Source: CBDHCC01 sp965261015 (GTDB lineage: Bacteria > Pseudomonadota > Alphaproteobacteria > Sphingomonadales > Sphingomonadaceae). From it: a stretch of 64,000 nucleotides of DNA. How positions within the stretch are numbered: position 1 is the first letter of the stretch; each line of letters begins with the position of its first letter. The notes below the pieces were generated by a model that made no database searches, was not told where the DNA came from, and worked only from the letters and a program-made list of their open reading frames with translations. The DNA is taken from contig CBDHCC010000002.1 of the NCBI GenBank assembly GCA_965261015.1, positions 834,625-898,624 on the forward strand, given 5' to 3'. The position numbers were made by a program, and so were the translations under genes. Positions 16,389 to 25,601 of the stretch are shown here, piece by piece.

Positions 16389-17504
16389 TCAGGCAGCTCG
16401 CAACTCAGTGGCTGGCAGCGCCTGCTCCGGCATGTCCCTTCCGTCATTCTGGGCCTCGATCGCGAGCACGTGATCGAACACGGCCTTCGCGAGCAGAGGC
16501 GGGACCGCATTGCCGACCTGCTGCTGCTGAATTCCAATCGATCCGGAGAAGCGGAACCAGTCCGGAAAGGACTGGATCCGAGCCGCCTCCCTGACGGACA
16601 GCCCACGGTCGGCGTGTGGGTGGATGAGCATGTTCTTGCGGAAGTTCCCGATAACCACTGACGGAGCGTCACTCCTTAGTCGACGATAGATCCCGGTGTG
16701 GCACCGGCTGCGGTCGGCATAGTTGCGCATCAGATGCTCGGGGATGTCCTCCCAATTTCCGCCCGGTCGGACGTGGCGGTATCGCTCAACAATGTGCGGC
16801 GCGTTGCCCGTGACCAGATTGCCCGTCACCGTCGTCGCCAAGCCCCGCAACGCGCATGCATAGGCCGATCGCACTGGCGAGGCGTACGGCAGCTCGCACC
16901 TGTCGGCTCCCATTGGCAGAAGCGGCAGGTCACCCAGCGCCTCGCCTACTGTCACCGACGGATGGCCGCCCGTTGAGGGCAAGGTCGGAACGGCTCCGTG
17001 CAGGCGCGCAAGGATGAAGAACCTGGACCTCAGCTGTGGAACGCCGAAATCGGCCGCGTTCAAAAGGCCACTTGCGACGGAGTAGCCCAAGCGACGAAGA
17101 TCCTCCTCAACCAATGCCGCGAAGCGTCCGCCTTCAGTCTCCAGGATGCCGCGGACGTTCTCAAACACAACCCAATTCGGCATGACCGCGCCCACAAGAC
17201 CGACGAAGGACTTGTACAACCAGTTCTTCTCGTTCGCCTCGCCTCGGGTCCGTTGATTGGAGGTCGAGAAGCCCTGACACGGAGGACCCCCGAACAGCAC
17301 GACCGGACGGTCGCTCCGCGGCAGCCCGACATCCAAGACCGACTGCATGTCGGCCCTGATGGCGAATGTGCGTGGATGGTTAAGAGCATAGGTGGCATGA
17401 GCGTGATGATCGAACTCGATTGCCAGCGCGACCTCGACCCCCGCAGCCTGCGCTCCGAGCGACATTCCACCAGCGCCAGAGAAGACGTCTATGCCAAGCA
17501 CCGG
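16389..17504 (-). CDS. DNA (cytosine-5) methyltransferase
   Basis: A 371-residue enzyme that transfers methyl from S-adenosylmethionine to C5 of cytosine in a specific DNA site. Conserved motifs are in order: I (DVFSGAGGMSLG) at the very N-terminus, IV with catalytic Cys (GGPPCQGFS), VI (FENVRG), VIII (LRSRFFILAR) and X (QQVGNAVPP). Motif X lies close to the C-terminus after the variable target-recognition region. I place the start at GTG 17504 because GGGGAG precedes it by 7 bases; the frame opens at a TTG at 17543. It faces the HD/ATPase operon tail to tail with 51 bases between. No cognate restriction enzyme or vsr gene is adjacent, so it is either an orphan or the self-marking partner of the neighbouring operon. 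Confidence 0.93.
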   Translation of the reverse strand, partial: PVLGIDVFSGAGGMSLGAQAAGVEVALAIEFDHHAHATYALNHPRTFAIRADMQSVLDVGLPRSDRPVVLFGGPPCQGFSTSNQRTRGEANEKNWLYKSFVGLVGAVMPNWVVFENVRGILETEGGRFAALVEEDLRRLGYSVASGLLNAADFGVPQLRSRFFILARLHGAVPTLPSTGGHPSVTVGEALGDLPLLPMGADRCELPYASPVRSAYACALRGLATTVTGNLVTGNAPHIVERYRHVRPGGNWEDIPEHLMRNYADRSRCHTGIYRRLRSDAPSVVIGNFRKNMLIHPHADRGLSVREAARIQSFPDWFRFSGSIGIQQQQVGNAVPPLLAKAVFDHVLAIEAQNDGRDMPEQALPATELRAA

Positions 17505-17639
17505 GTCACTCCCCGCCGGACACCGACCGTCCGACTTTACCAAGAGTCAAGGGTCGCAGCGCGCCGCAGGCAAGTCAAGCTCCGAGCAGCCAACCGATCC
17601 CCGACTCGGCCGTTTACGGCTGCCAGCTAGAGGATAGGC

Positions 17640-17894
17640 TCAGCCCCCCTCGCCTGTCGGCCCGGGCGCACGGACCAGCAAGGCCGCCAGTCGGTCGACG
17701 AGCGGTGGAACAACGAGCACCGTCGGCAAGGCAACCAGCCAGGACGATAGCCAAGCCTTCAGCCAAGCCGTCGCGAGACCCGCCGTCGACCCGGTCGACG
17801 CGTAGGCCGCAGTGACGGAGATCAGCCCGGACATGATCCCGATCAGCAGCACCGCAAAGACGAACGGCTCGAAACTCGGCAACAGCTTGCTCAA
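17640..17894 (-). CDS. Small membrane protein, DUF2798-like
   Basis: An 84-residue protein with two hydrophobic helices (about 10-32 and 45-70). The helix contents, VFAVLLIGIMSGLIS and AWLKAWLSSWLVALPTVLVV, are the hallmarks of DUF2798. Function of the family is unknown. The start is TTG 17894; there is no ATG in frame close by, so the exact N-terminus is uncertain. It stands alone between the methyltransferase and a decayed gene. Confidence 0.6.
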   Translation of the reverse strand: MSKLLPSFEPFVFAVLLIGIMSGLISVTAAYASTGSTAGLATAWLKAWLSSWLVALPTVLVVPPLVDRLAALLVRAPGPTGEGG

Positions 17895-18154
17895 TCATCT
17901 GCGTTCCGCCGCCGGACAGACGCGCGGCGCCGGCGATCGGATCGTCCAAGATCGCTTGGCGCTCATCGGCTGCGGCAGCGAGACATTACGGATCCACCGC
18001 GCCATCATGGACTCCGCGCCACCAAGAGGTAGTTGATGGGAGAGAAGTCTCGATTGTCTCGCTCAATGAGTCAGCGCGCCGCCTCTACAGCCTCGTAGCC
18101 GCATACGCGGAATGCTAAGATCTGCAGATCGCGGCAGTCTCGTTCTCAGCTCCG

Positions 18155-18684
18155 CTACGGCATCGTCGCGTGAGCAAACCGCCGGTGAACCAAAGATACG
18201 GGAGTCAGAAGATCCTCAGCGTCCGGCTTCGGCATCGACCAGTGAACCCTAGGAGCGTGCGCGGTCGGAATGCGGAACATGCCAAAGGTGCCCCGCACCA
18301 AGTTAGCGAAGCCGCTCTGTTCACTCCGATGGCTCGCCGACAACAGCGGTTAGACCGCGAGCGTCGGTGGCGAGCCGCCAAGAAAGTGCGGTCGACGAGC
18401 GCCAACCCATCGTCCGGCAGCCCGGTTCGCTCCTGCATCTTGGCCGCTACGCTTTTCACAGCCTCCAGCACCGCATGAAAATAGTCGTTTGCGAACAGCT
18501 CGGCACGGCAAAATGCGAGCACGTCCGGGTGGACGCCGCGACCCTCCAAATCGCGCCTGAGTTCGGCGGCTCGGCGACGAGCCTCCGGTAGAGTGGTCGC
18601 GCGTGCACCGACCATGAGCGTGTCGCCCTCGTCGACTAAGAGACCGGCGAAGGACAACGCCTCGTTCAGCCTGGCTCGAAGCGG
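18155..18684 (-). pseudogene. Broken TIGR02391 (Ymh-like) hypothetical gene
   Basis: The 5' part reads VHPDVLAFCRAELFAND then YFHAVLEAVKSVAAKM, characteristic of the TIGR02391 family. After VDRTFL the sense passes to another frame that continues SHRSEQSGFANLVRGTFGMF and HAPRVHWSMPKPDAEDLL to a stop at 18155. A one-base loss near 18,390, an in-frame stop in the linking stretch, and an upstream stop at 18685-18687 show the gene is inactive. The family is of unknown function but frequent in defence islands, fitting this accessory region. Confidence 0.65.
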
Positions 18685-19215
18685 TTAGTAGCGTGCCGGT
18701 GATCGAACATGACGAGCCGGAGCCATAGACTGCCGTACAAATTCGAGCACGTGTCGGCGGTGACCTCGGCGGTTTTGCTCACCTTAACGGCGGCACTCTC
18801 TAACTGACGGTGAAGGCGCCCACGAGGAATGTGCCGCAATGCTCCTACCGCTCTCGATGACGCACCAGCTGGCCACAGACCCTTACGGTCTCCTGACACA
18901 GACCCCGGTAATTGTGACGCGTTCAACGTGCCAGTGAGCGGGCCGCACTGCTTCCCGCGGGCGAAGGAAGAGTGCTCCACCATCTTGCTCAATATGGCTG
19001 CCTTTGGTCTGGGGTAGCGCCTTGGTGCGGTCGAGCATCAGGATGTTGACGGCCGGCTATTCGCGGCCTGCTCGCTACTGTCGGCAGCACTCGGGCGGCT
19101 GCTTGCTTGAACGATTCGCTTACGTCATGACGTACAATTCGAAATTTGGTAAGCGATGCCGGATCATCCACTGGCGAACTAGGTAGTCTGTCCCTGGGGA
19201 CCGGTTGTCACCGAT
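18685..19215. other. Intergenic, no gene supported
   Basis: About 530 bases of mixed composition. A 108-codon minus-strand frame (18992-18666) is open but has no recognised motif. Codon use is irregular and it abuts the decayed TIGR02391-like gene, so it may be part of the same decay. Confidence 0.35.
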
Positions 19216-19785
19216 ATGTTGGAGGGTCGGATCCGCTACTCAATCCTGCATATCGACAGCCCCCGCCTGCTCGACACCGCCGTCATTCACAACGACGACC
19301 TCAACAGACTGGCGACGCGCCGCTTCAGCGCGGTCGCCCAATTTAAGCACTCGGAGACCATGCCAAGGCTGGACGCTGAGGACGTCCTAAACGTTTCGCC
19401 CGTCATCTTTCAAAAGATTCTGGATGATGAACTCAAGGGCGTTGTGAACGCCATCGGCTCCAAGGAACTGCCGGTAGCCGCGGTGCTTGCCCTCGCCCAG
19501 AAGCGCATCAGTGCTGGCGAGATCAAAACCCGGTGGATGAACGGCCGGCGCACCCTGCCGCCTTTCATCTCCGAAGGTAACATCGAGCGCCTCGGGCCAG
19601 CAGGCTGGTGCCGCAAGGCAGTCGAACAGGCATTCCTGGAGAATGGGCGACCTGATGCGGCAGGACCCCTCGCGGCAGACGCGCCGGTACGCCGCGGCAC
19701 TGTCGATGGGTTCGTTGGCCCGCACAAGGTTCAGGAAGTGACGATCAACGAGCGGGCACGCTCCCTGCGGACCGCTTCAAAGTAG
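19216..19785 (+). CDS. Hypothetical protein, 189 aa
   Basis: I do not recognise the family. The protein is soluble and mixed helical, with charged stretches LDDELKGVVNAIGSKELP and ALAQKRISAGEIKTRWMNGR. It has no signal peptide or membrane segment. ATG 19216 has no strong ribosome site. It precedes another hypothetical gene by 58 bases on the same strand. Codon use is coherent with a real gene, but both are orphans in an accessory region. Confidence 0.45.
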   Translation: MLEGRIRYSILHIDSPRLLDTAVIHNDDLNRLATRRFSAVAQFKHSETMPRLDAEDVLNVSPVIFQKILDDELKGVVNAIGSKELPVAAVLALAQKRISAGEIKTRWMNGRRTLPPFISEGNIERLGPAGWCRKAVEQAFLENGRPDAAGPLAADAPVRRGTVDGFVGPHKVQEVTINERARSLRTASK

Positions 19786-19843
19786 AAATAAACGAAAGCG
19801 CTCGGGTGATCCTCGCTTTTGAGGGGAAAACAAGGAATTTACC

Positions 19844-20332
19844 ATGACAGCCTTTCGCATGACCATGCCTCGGCCGCTGGAGACGCCAGCCGAACGAACC
19901 GATTGCCCCGATGATGTCCTGGAGTTCTGCGCAGCATTGAGTGGGCTGTCCGGCAAGCCAATCGTCGACGTGCGCGACGAGCTCCTCGCCCTGCCGATTC
20001 CGGCTCCCTACAAGTCAGTTGTCATCCGCGAGTTCAGCGGATGGAGCAAGATCGGCGACATCCATGTCTATGGACCGCGCGCCGTAAGCGCCTTCGACGT
20101 GGTTCGGGTCGTCATGATGACACCCTTTCAGCGGACGTGGAACTGGGTTTCTACCGAGCCCCTGCTGGACGCGCCTTCCGCTGTCGCCGCTGTCTCGGAG
20201 CAGCCTGCCGATGCCGATGACGCGCTCGTGATCGCCATCCGGTGCTGGACCTGCCCCACCGGGGCTCCTCTTAAATCCCCGTCCCGCCGCGAGCTCCTAG
20301 AGGTGGAGTCGGTGTCCGTCCGCGTTTGTTGA
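19844..20332 (+). CDS. Hypothetical protein, 162 aa
   Basis: Unrecognised soluble protein. The start is well supported, with AAGGA 7 bases before ATG 19844. The middle has FSGWSKIGDIHVYGPRAV and VVRVVMMTPFQRTWNWV. The C-terminus after about 120 looks disordered. It probably forms a pair with the upstream hypothetical gene. No function can be proposed from the sequence. Confidence 0.5.
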   Translation: MTAFRMTMPRPLETPAERTDCPDDVLEFCAALSGLSGKPIVDVRDELLALPIPAPYKSVVIREFSGWSKIGDIHVYGPRAVSAFDVVRVVMMTPFQRTWNWVSTEPLLDAPSAVAAVSEQPADADDALVIAIRCWTCPTGAPLKSPSRRELLEVESVSVRVC

Positions 20333-20373
20333 CGGTCTCGGCAGGACTACCCTCCGGCCCTTCCCTCCCGGTT

Positions 20374-20790
20374 TCAAAGGAGCGGAATGGCCGGAGGTCG
20401 CCTGCCGCGACTTCTGAACTGGACGGGCTTTCTCCTGTGGGTAGTGGGCGATGCGGACACAGTCGAACAGCGCCTTGAGGGCACGACGATCTCCCAGTTG
20501 CGAGTGAGATGAGCCTTCCCAGGACGTGTTGCGCTCAAAAGGTGCTTGTAGATCACGTCGTTGCCGGTCTCGATGATCAGATCTGTGGTGGCGCTGCGGT
20601 GCTCCCTCAACATGACATTGATGAGCGACTTGTAAGCCGCCTCATGCTGGTGCCCATCGTCCTGGCTGGCATTGGCTTGCTGGTCGTCGATGATCAGCGC
20701 CTGCTTCGCTGATCCTTTGACCGTCCTGTGCGAACCCGAGACCCAGACGCTGGCCGTCTGGCTTGTCTTCGTTATGCTGGCGAGCGCCAT
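20374..20790 (-). CDS. Doubtful hypothetical protein, 138 aa
   Basis: An open frame beginning at ATG 20790 with a GGGAT-type ribosome site about 7 bases upstream. The first 95 residues look protein-like (ALIIDDQQANASQ, NDVIYKHLLSATRPGKAHL), while the tail is arginine/serine-rich and may be read-through of non-coding sequence. It matches no family I know. It could be a truncated gene. Confidence 0.25.
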   Translation of the reverse strand: MALASITKTSQTASVWVSGSHRTVKGSAKQALIIDDQQANASQDDGHQHEAAYKSLINVMLREHRSATTDLIIETGNDVIYKHLLSATRPGKAHLTRNWEIVVPSRRCSTVSASPTTHRRKPVQFRSRGRRPPAIPLL

Positions 20791-21126
20791 GGTTCGATCC
20801 CTAAATTTGGTCAGCTCCAGCTATCGCCTCATGCCTAAGGAACGGTGAAACGCTACGCCCTTCGAGCCATGCAGGGAGAGAGACCTCTGACGGTTCCGCC
20901 TTCATAGATCGGGCAAAAAATGGCTCAAACCCGCGGCGTAGGTCACGCGCGAGTTGGCTTAAGTTGCCTGCGGGATGATTTCAGGTGTTCTTAGCTAGGT
21001 TCGCTCAAGTTGGCGGTTCCCGGGAATTGGCGGAAATCGGCGGTTACCGGACACTATCCTTAGCTTTGCCGGTCACCGGCCCCGACCAGACTTGACGCTG
21101 CGGCCGCCGCCCCGCACGACCCGTTG
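20791..21126. other. Intergenic region before the Entner-Doudoroff operon
   Basis: About 335 bases without a gene. Near 21,012-21,052 the motif GGCGGTT followed by CCGG occurs twice as an imperfect direct repeat (GGCGGTTCCCGG and GGCGGTTACCGG), a possible regulator site for edd. It marks the end of the accessory region; no attachment-site repeat or tRNA was seen. Confidence 0.3.
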
Positions 21127-22962
21127 ATGAGCCGACTTCACGACACCGTCGCCCGCGTGACCGCGCGGGTGGTCGAACGTTCCCGCCCGGCGCGAAGCCG
21201 CTATCTGGACCAGATCGAGCGCGGCCGCGACGGGGGCACGCACCGGGGACAGCTGGGCTGCGCCAATCTGGCCCACGCCTTTGCCGCGTCCGGCCCCGAC
21301 AAGGCGACGATCCGCCGTGGCCAGGCCATGAACATCGGCATCGTGACCGCCTACAACGATATGCTGTCCGCGCATCAGCCCTACGGACGCTATCCGGAAC
21401 AGATCAAGCTGTTCGCCCGCGAACGTGGTGCCACGGCACAGGTGGCCGGCGGGGTGCCCGCAATGTGCGACGGCGTGACCCAGGGCTATGCCGGCATGGA
21501 GCTGTCGCTGTTCAGCCGCGACACCATCGCGATGGGCACTGCCGTCGCCTTGTCGCACGCGATGTTCGAGGGCGTGGCGCTGCTCGGGATCTGCGACAAG
21601 ATCATCCCGGGCCTGCTGATCGGTGCCCTGCGCTTCGGCCACCTGCCCATGATCCCCATCCCCGCCGGGCCGATGCCGTCGGGCCTGCCCAACAAGGACA
21701 AGCAGCACACCCGCCAACTCTATGCGGAGGGCAAGGTGGGGGAGGACGCGCTGCTGGACAGCGAGAGCGCGTCCTATCACGACGCGGGCACCTGCACCTT
21801 CTATGGCACCGCCAATTCCAACCAGATGATGATGGAGGTCATGGGCCTCCACATGCCCGGCGCGGCGTTCGTCAATCCCGGCACCAAGCTGCGCCAGGAG
21901 CTGACGCGCGCCGCCGTCCACCGGCTGACGGAGATCGGCTGGGAAGGCGACGATTGGCGACCGCTGGGCCGTTGCGTGGACGAGCGCGCGCTGGTGAACG
22001 CCGCCGTGGGCCTGCTGGCGACCGGCGGGTCCACCAACCACGCCATCCACCTGCCCGCCATCGCGCGTGCCGCCGGGATCACGATGGACTGGACGGACCT
22101 GGCGGAACTGTCCGGCGCGGTGCCGCTGATAGCGCGAGTCTATCCCAACGGAGCGGCCGACGTGAACGCCTTTCACCGCGCGGGTGGGATGGCGTGGGTG
22201 GTGGGCGAGCTGCTGGAGGCCGGCCTGTTGCACGAGGACATCGTGACCGTGAGCGGCGCCGGCCTGACCGACTATGCCCGCACGCCCGTTCTGCGGGACG
22301 ACGCGCTGGCTTGGGTGGATCGCGGGACCGACAGCGGCGACCTGACGATCCTGCGCCCGGCGGGCGATCCGTTCCAGCCGGACGGCGGAATGCGGCTGCT
22401 GCGAGGCAATCTGGGCCGGTCGGTGATGAAGACGAGCGCGGTGGACCCGGACCGCTGGTCGATCGAGGCTCCCGCCCGGGTGTTCCATACGCAAGACGGG
22501 GTCAACGCCGCCTTCAAGGCGGGAGAGCTGGATCGCGACGTTGTGGTGGTCGTGCGCTTTCAGGGGCCGCGCGCCAACGGAATGCCGGAACTGCACAAGC
22601 TCTTGCCCGCGCTCTGCGTTCTCCAGGATCGGGGCCATCGGGTGGCGCTGGTGACGGATGGGCGGATGTCGGGGGCAAGCGGCAAGGTGCCCTGCGCCAT
22701 CCACCTGTCGCCCGAGGCGCTGGCCGACGGGCCGCTGGCGCGGGTGGAGGACGGGGACCGGATGCGGGTGGACGCGGTTGCCGGCGTGCTGGAGGTGCTC
22801 GTCGACGCCGACACTCTCGCCGGCAGGATCCCTGCCCCAACGCCCCCGCCGGCGCACGACACGGGGCGCGAGCTGTTCGCGCTGTTCCGGCGGTCCTGCG
22901 ACCACGCGGAGTCGGGCGCGTCCGCCATGCTGGCCGCGATGGAGATGGACATGGCGTCGTGA
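21127..22962 (+). CDS. edd: 6-phosphogluconate dehydratase
   Basis: A 611-residue cytosolic iron-sulfur enzyme of the IlvD/Edd family. It dehydrates 6-phosphogluconate to KDPG in the Entner-Doudoroff pathway. Cluster cysteines are visible in PAMCDGVTQG and LLGICDKIIPG, and family strings include NIGIVTAYNDMLSAHQPY, TATGGSTNH-like ATGGSTNHAIHL and VTDGRMSGASGKVP. Length is normal. ATG 21127 is preceded by an in-frame TTG; the ribosome site is weak. The stop overlaps the glk GTG by four bases, giving an edd-glk-eda operon as is usual in sphingomonads. Confidence 0.97.
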   Translation: MSRLHDTVARVTARVVERSRPARSRYLDQIERGRDGGTHRGQLGCANLAHAFAASGPDKATIRRGQAMNIGIVTAYNDMLSAHQPYGRYPEQIKLFARERGATAQVAGGVPAMCDGVTQGYAGMELSLFSRDTIAMGTAVALSHAMFEGVALLGICDKIIPGLLIGALRFGHLPMIPIPAGPMPSGLPNKDKQHTRQLYAEGKVGEDALLDSESASYHDAGTCTFYGTANSNQMMMEVMGLHMPGAAFVNPGTKLRQELTRAAVHRLTEIGWEGDDWRPLGRCVDERALVNAAVGLLATGGSTNHAIHLPAIARAAGITMDWTDLAELSGAVPLIARVYPNGAADVNAFHRAGGMAWVVGELLEAGLLHEDIVTVSGAGLTDYARTPVLRDDALAWVDRGTDSGDLTILRPAGDPFQPDGGMRLLRGNLGRSVMKTSAVDPDRWSIEAPARVFHTQDGVNAAFKAGELDRDVVVVVRFQGPRANGMPELHKLLPALCVLQDRGHRVALVTDGRMSGASGKVPCAIHLSPEALADGPLARVEDGDRMRVDAVAGVLEVLVDADTLAGRIPAPTPPPAHDTGRELFALFRRSCDHAESGASAMLAAMEMDMAS

Positions 22963-23924
22963 CGGCCCTGGTGGTCGCCGACGTGGGCGGCACTCACGCG
23001 CGCTTCGCCATCGCGGAGGTCGCGGGCGGGCAGGTCGTGTCGCTGAGCGAACCGGCGACGCTCAAGGCCGCCGAGCACGCGTCGTTCCAGCTCGCCTGGG
23101 CCGCGTTCGCCGATCGACACGGCAGCCCCCTGCCGCGCCGCGCCGCGATCGCCGTCGCCTGCCCGGTCGACGGCGAGGTCCTGAAGCTGACCAATAGCCC
23201 GTGGGTGATCCGCCCGGCGCTCATCGATGACAAGCTTGGGCTGGACCACCACATCCTGCTCAACGACTTCGAAGCGGTCGCCCACGCGGTGACGGCGGTG
23301 CCCGCCGGCGATCTGATCCCGCTCACGGGACCGACCGACTGGCCCCAGACGGGCGTCGTCACCGTCGTCGGGCCGGGTACGGGGCTGGGCGTGGCACAAT
23401 TGGTGCGGGGCGATGGATCGTATCGGGTGATCGCGACGGAGGGCGGCCATATCGACTGGGCGCCGCTCGACAGCCTGGAGGACGCGGTGTTGGCGCAGCT
23501 GCGGGACCGGTTCAACCGCGTCTCTGTCGAGCGCGTGGCCTGCGGCCCGGGGCTCGGCAACCTCTACGAAGCGCTCGCCCGGATCGAACGGCGCGCGGTG
23601 GCACGACCGGACGATCGAACGCTCTGGGCGGCCGCGCTCGACGGCACCGACAAACTGGCGGTCGCGGCCTTCGACCGCTTCTGCCTGACGCTCGGCGCGG
23701 TCAGCGGCGACCTGGCCCTGGCGCAAGGGGCCGGCGCGGTGGTCCTGGCGGGCGGACTGGGCGCGCGGATCGCCGACCGACTGCCGGGGTCCGGCTTTGC
23801 CGACCGGTTCGTGGCGAAGGGGCGCTTCGAGAGCCGGATGCGAACGGTGCCCGTCCGCATGATCACCCACCCGGAACCTGGCCTGCTGGGTGCCGCGGCG
23901 GCCTATGCGAGGGACCATTCGTGA
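22959..23924 (+). CDS. glk: Glucokinase
   Basis: A 321-residue enzyme that phosphorylates glucose with ATP to feed the Entner-Doudoroff route. The N-terminal phosphate-binding motif VVADVGGTHARFA, the catalytic LLNDFEAVAH (Asp) and VVGPGTGLGVA and EGGHIDWAP motifs match the bacterial Glk family. The GTG start at 22959 overlaps the edd stop (GTGA). The longer open frame upstream is an edd shadow. The 3' end overlaps eda in the same way. Confidence 0.95.
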   Translation: MTALVVADVGGTHARFAIAEVAGGQVVSLSEPATLKAAEHASFQLAWAAFADRHGSPLPRRAAIAVACPVDGEVLKLTNSPWVIRPALIDDKLGLDHHILLNDFEAVAHAVTAVPAGDLIPLTGPTDWPQTGVVTVVGPGTGLGVAQLVRGDGSYRVIATEGGHIDWAPLDSLEDAVLAQLRDRFNRVSVERVACGPGLGNLYEALARIERRAVARPDDRTLWAAALDGTDKLAVAAFDRFCLTLGAVSGDLALAQGAGAVVLAGGLGARIADRLPGSGFADRFVAKGRFESRMRTVPVRMITHPEPGLLGAAAAYARDHS

Positions 23925-24541
23925 GCACGATCCGAGACATCATGACCTTGGCACCGGTCATCCCGGTGATCGTGATCGAGGACCTCGCGGCGGCACGCCC
24001 GCTCGCACAGGCGCTGGTCGCCGGCGGCCTGCCCGCTCTGGAGGTGACGCTGCGCACCCCGGTCGCGCTCGACGCGATCCGCGCGATGAGCGAGGTCGAG
24101 GGCGCCACCGTGGGCGCGGGCACCGTCACCAATCCGCGTCAGTTCGATGCGGCGGTCGCCGCGGGCGCGCGTTTCGTGGTCAGCCCGGGCCTGACTGACC
24201 CGCTGTTGCGCCACGCCGGCGACAACGGCGTGCCCTTTCTACCCGGCGTGGCGACCGCGGGCGAGGTCATGCGGGGGCTGGACGCGGACCTGACCCATTT
24301 CAAATTCTTCCCGGCCGCCGCGGCCGGCGGACTGCCGGCCTTGAAGGCGTTGGCCGCGCCCTTCTCGGACGTGGCCTTCTGCCCGACGGGCGGGGTGTCG
24401 GAGGCGACCGCGCCCGAGTGGCTGGCCCATCCGGCGGTCCTGTGCGTCGGCGGAAGTTGGGTGGTCACGAATGATCCGGGGACCACCGAGGAGCGCGCCA
24501 GGGCGGCCGCCCGCTTCGGAGCCGCACCCCTGCCGACTTAG
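23921..24541 (+). CDS. eda: KDPG aldolase (2-dehydro-3-deoxyphosphogluconate aldolase)
   Basis: A 206-residue class I aldolase that cleaves KDPG to pyruvate and glyceraldehyde-3-phosphate, the last Entner-Doudoroff step. The catalytic Glu lies in ALEVTLRTP, and the Schiff-base Lys in LTHFKFFPA; the phosphate loop is CPTGGV. GTG 23921 overlaps the glk stop. Last gene of the operon. Confidence 0.96.
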   Translation: MSTIRDIMTLAPVIPVIVIEDLAAARPLAQALVAGGLPALEVTLRTPVALDAIRAMSEVEGATVGAGTVTNPRQFDAAVAAGARFVVSPGLTDPLLRHAGDNGVPFLPGVATAGEVMRGLDADLTHFKFFPAAAAGGLPALKALAAPFSDVAFCPTGGVSEATAPEWLAHPAVLCVGGSWVVTNDPGTTEERARAAARFGAAPLPT

Positions 24542-24599
24542 CGGCGTCGGCAGAGAGCGGTCATTGTCGCGCCGGCCTGTCACTCCTACAATCAACGTC

Positions 24600-25601
24600 A
24601 TGCCGGCCCCCGCCCTCCTCGACAGTTTCGGCCGACGGATCACCTATCTCCGCCTGTCCGTCACCGATCGCTGCGATCTCAGATGCCGCTATTGCATGGC
24701 GGAGCGCGTCCGCTTCCTGCCGCGCGACGAGGTGCTGAGCCTGGAGGAGCTGGAGCGCGTCGCTCTCGCCTTCGTCGATCGCGGCGTCACCCGCATCCGG
24801 GTCACCGGGGGCGAGCCGCTGGTGCGGCGCGAAGTCCCCTTGCTGATCGACCGTCTCGGCGCCCGCATCGGTGACGGGTTGGAGGAAGTGACGCTCACCA
24901 CCAACGGCACCCAGCTGGCCCGTCACGCGGATCGCCTGCGCGCGGCGGGCGTGCGCCGGATCAACCTGTCGCTCGATACGCTGGACCCCGACCGCTTCGC
25001 CCAGCTGACCCGGCGCGCCGCCCTGCCGCAGGTGCTCGACGGGATCGCGGCGGCGCAGGCGGCGGGTCTGACGGTCAAGCTGAACACCGTGGCGCTGGCC
25101 GGCACCAACGAGGACGAGATCCCGGAGCTGATCCGCTGGGCGCACGCCCGCGGTATGGACCTGACGCTGATCGAGGTCATGCCGATGGGTGACGTCGAGG
25201 ACGACCGGTCCAGCCAGTTCCTGCCGCTCTCCGCCCTGCGCGACCGGCTGGAGCGGCAGTTCACCCTGGTGCCCTCCGCCCACCGGACCGGCGGCCCGGC
25301 GCGCTATTTCGACGTGGCGGAGACCGGGGGCCGGCTGGGCTTGATCACCCCGCTGACCTCCAATTTCTGCGCCGGTTGCAACCGGGTGCGCGTGACCTGC
25401 ACCGGCCAGCTTTACCCGTGCCTCGGCGGTGGCGAACAGATCGACCTTCGCGCCGCGTTGCGCGGACCGCAGCCGGAGCGGGCGCTGGGCGAGGCGCTGG
25501 ATCACGCGATGCGGATCAAGCCGGAACGCCACGACTTTGAGGGTGCGCTGGCCGGCAACGTGTCGGCCGTGCCCCGCACGATGGCGGTCACCGGCGGCTG
25601 A
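24600..25601 (+). CDS. moaA: GTP 3',8-cyclase (molybdenum cofactor biosynthesis protein A)
   Basis: A 333-residue radical SAM enzyme that begins molybdopterin synthesis by converting GTP to 3',8-cyclo-GTP. The N-terminal SAM cluster motif is CDLRCRYC, the glycine-rich VTGGEPLVR follows, and the C-terminal cluster cysteines are in NFCAGCNRVRVTC. It ends with the conserved GG pair needed for activity. The ATG at 24600 is the first that fits the family N-terminus; upstream in-frame sequence is not conserved. The stop overlaps moaD (TGATG). First gene of moaA-moaD-moaE-moaB. Confidence 0.96.
   Translation: MPAPALLDSFGRRITYLRLSVTDRCDLRCRYCMAERVRFLPRDEVLSLEELERVALAFVDRGVTRIRVTGGEPLVRREVPLLIDRLGARIGDGLEEVTLTTNGTQLARHADRLRAAGVRRINLSLDTLDPDRFAQLTRRAALPQVLDGIAAAQAAGLTVKLNTVALAGTNEDEIPELIRWAHARGMDLTLIEVMPMGDVEDDRSSQFLPLSALRDRLERQFTLVPSAHRTGGPARYFDVAETGGRLGLITPLTSNFCAGCNRVRVTCTGQLYPCLGGGEQIDLRAALRGPQPERALGEALDHAMRIKPERHDFEGALAGNVSAVPRTMAVTGG

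Noticed and set aside
18666..18992. 108-codon minus-strand frame upstream of the TIGR02391-like remnant
   Set aside because: No ribosome site or motif; could be decay sequence, so not counted as a gene.
21073..23918. Very long minus-strand open frames opposite edd and glk
   Set aside because: They are antisense shadows caused by high third-position GC; the plus-strand genes carry all family motifs.
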